From Lysinibacillus fusiformis (lineage in GTDB: Bacteria > Bacillota > Bacilli > Bacillales_A > Planococcaceae): 64,000 nt of DNA. The translations under genes were made by a program, and so were the position numbers. Below the pieces are notes generated by a model. The model did no database searches and had not been told where the DNA came from. It saw nothing but the letters and a program-made list of their open reading frames with translations. Of the stretch, positions 62,599 through 64,000 are shown piece after piece (within the stretch, counting starts at the first letter, position 1; each line of letters starts with the position of its first letter). The stretch covers positions 3,106,001 through 3,170,000 of the forward strand of contig NZ_CP070490.1 in the NCBI RefSeq assembly GCF_016925635.1, written 5' to 3'.

Positions 62599-63163
62599 AA
62601 TTGAAGCCTTATTATTTGTTGTGGGAGATGATGGCTTAACGATTAAACAACTATCACAACTTTTAGGTGAGCAGGAAGAGTTTATCCTCCAAACAATGAA
62701 TACATTGAGAGAAACCTATGAAGAAGATTTAGCAAGAGGAATTACGGTGAAAGAAATTGCAGGCGTCTATCAGCTTATTACAAAATCTGAGTTTGCCGAT
62801 ACAATTCAAAGATTAGTAGAAAATCCAACCGCACAATCCTTATCTCAAGCCTCCCTCGAAGTGTTAGCAATAGTGGCATACAAACAGCCCATTACCCGTG
62901 TAGCGATAGAAGATTTGCGTGGTGTCAAGTGTGAACGACCAATCCAAACGTTAGTTTTACGAGGCTTAATTAAAGAGGTAGGACGGTCAGAAGGAACTGG
63001 ACGTGCCATCTTATATGGGACAACAAAAGAGTTTTTACATTATTTTGGCTTAAATAATATAGAAGAAATGCCTCCTCTACCTGATGAGGACCTTGTTGAT
63101 ACAGAACAAGAAACAGATTTATTTATGACGAAGTTCCAAGAGACATTTAGCGGGGCAAAATAA
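62570..63163 (+). CDS. scpB: ScpB, accessory subunit of the SMC complex
   Basis: A 197-residue protein with two winged helices: RIEALLFVVGDDGLTIKQL at the N terminus and LSQASLEVLAIVAYKQPITR in the second domain, then GRAILYGTTKEFLHYFGL. It dimerises and binds ScpA. ATG 62570 has AAGGAGG about 10 nt upstream within scpA. Confidence 0.96.
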   Translation: MTKTLMLQSRIEALLFVVGDDGLTIKQLSQLLGEQEEFILQTMNTLRETYEEDLARGITVKEIAGVYQLITKSEFADTIQRLVENPTAQSLSQASLEVLAIVAYKQPITRVAIEDLRGVKCERPIQTLVLRGLIKEVGRSEGTGRAILYGTTKEFLHYFGLNNIEEMPPLPDEDLVDTEQETDLFMTKFQETFSGAK

Positions 63164-63240
63164 TGGTTAGGTATAATGCGTAGCCTTCAACATAAATATA
63201 AATCTATAATTTCCTATCACATTGAATAAGGAGTGGCTCG

Positions 63241-64000
63241 TTGCTTCGGTTATTTCGTTTAACACTGTTTATGATCATTGTGTTAATGGTAATGCTTCCT
63301 CAGACTAGCTTTGCAAGAGGAGGAAGCGGCTATGCTGTCTTGGATGGCGATACAGGTCGACTTTTAATTGGATCCAATAGCGATGAACGATTACCTATTG
63401 CTAGCCTCACAAAAATTTGGACAGCACTTGTGGCAATTGAAAATAGTGACTTGCAGGATGAAGTCGTTATATCCCCTAAGGCTGCTATGGCTGAGGGGAG
63501 CTCTATTTACCTACAGGCTGGTGAAACGGTGACAGTTGAAACGTTATTGTATGGCTTAATGCTACGTTCTGGCAATGATGCTGCAACAGCTTTAGCCGAA
63601 CATGTAGGAGGGTCTGTAGAGGGTTTTGTCAAATTAATGAATGAAAGAGCTGTTATTGCAGGTCTTACCAATACCGTCTTTATGAATCCTTCTGGTCTTC
63701 ATCATGATGAGCATTTATCGTCTGCAAGAGATACTGCTGAGATGTTAAGACTTGCGTTGCAAAATAAAACATTTGAGAAAATCGCTTCAACGGTACTTTA
63801 TCGGGCAAATACAGTAAACGGAATGTTATGGGAAAATAAACACCGTCTATTAAGAGAGGGTTCAGGAATGGCAGCAGATATAGATGATGAGACAGAACAG
63901 CCTGTTAGTTCCTTAAAGTCAGCCACTGGTACTGCTTTCGCTGGAAAAACGGGCTTTACTAAGGTCGCTGGACGAACACTTGCAACGGCCTTTCAAAAGG
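63241..64000 (+). CDS. dacB: D-alanyl-D-alanine carboxypeptidase, DacB/DacF-like (partial, cut by window end)
   Basis: The first 253 codons of a low-molecular-weight penicillin-binding protein. Signal peptide to about residue 25 (TSFA). Active-site motifs: SLTK (Ser of IASLTK), SGN (LRSGNDAATAL) and KTG (AGKTGFTK). Start TTG 63241 has AAGGAG 7 nt upstream. The place after scpAB is that of B. subtilis dacB (PBP5*), which trims spore cortex. The segment between HRLLREG and KTG appears longer than usual by about 25 residues, acidic and Ser/Thr-rich. Confidence 0.85.
   Translation, partial: MLRLFRLTLFMIIVLMVMLPQTSFARGGSGYAVLDGDTGRLLIGSNSDERLPIASLTKIWTALVAIENSDLQDEVVISPKAAMAEGSSIYLQAGETVTVETLLYGLMLRSGNDAATALAEHVGGSVEGFVKLMNERAVIAGLTNTVFMNPSGLHHDEHLSSARDTAEMLRLALQNKTFEKIASTVLYRANTVNGMLWENKHRLLREGSGMAADIDDETEQPVSSLKSATGTAFAGKTGFTKVAGRTLATAFQK

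Overview
The window looks like a chromosomal segment of a low-GC, endospore-forming member of the Bacillaceae/Planococcaceae, most likely Lysinibacillus or a close relative. The grounds are AT-rich DNA with strong Shine-Dalgarno sites, sporulation genes (spoIIAA-spoIIAB-sigF, spoVAF, sirA, a CotD-like coat gene, a sporulation-type dacB), and gene order that follows Bacillus subtilis in long blocks. Genus assignment is inference; no rRNA is present.

Layout. 1-2.1 kb: tail of an ynbB-like gene, then glnR-glnA with a GlnR box and a consensus sigma-A promoter. 2.1-18.3 kb: accessory block with a CotD-like coat gene, a 254-bp repeat, a Fur-controlled siderophore uptake operon ending in a FhuF-like reductase, a TetR regulator facing SpxH-like and YdhR-like redox genes, a YjiH-family carrier, a CPBP protease, a YtrA-type GntR/ABC operon, an acyltransferase, a phage-type holin and a DUF2339 membrane protein. 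18.4-31.2 kb: a type IV pilus locus of two divergent transcription units (minor pilins leftward; VanW/G5 protein, pilB, pilT, pilC, two pilins, pilM, pilN, pilO and prepilin peptidase rightward).

32-45 kb: an extended version of the B. subtilis lexA-yneA-yneB-ynzC-tkt-sirA-yneF block, interrupted by an IS1182-family element, a def/acetyltransferase cassette carrying a chimeric ORF, a HAD hydrolase and a LiaRSF/LiaH envelope-stress operon. luxS follows. 45-60.7 kb: the equivalent of B. subtilis yqkD-yqkE-yqkF-nudF-fur-xerD-deoB through spoIIA-sigF, spoVAF and lysA, with pdp after deoB and a 386-bp MITE-like element inside. 60.9-64 kb: ribT, a DUF309 gene on the opposite strand, scpA-scpB and the start of a dacB-like carboxypeptidase, cut by the window edge.

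Most notable structure: the IS1182-family element (33829-35366) is flanked by an exact 33-bp duplication of the hairpin that terminates yneB, and its transposase is broken by one in-frame stop. A short element (48670-49055) has ends like those of the IS and sits between two diverged 33-bp copies of another terminator hairpin. A second short element (2596-2849) shares its left end and core. Together they suggest a family of terminator-targeting elements with non-autonomous derivatives. Also notable are a DJ-1/PfpI-HTH chimeric ORF in front of def, a five-box SOS region between lexA and yneA, and a 36-residue membrane ORF after lysA.
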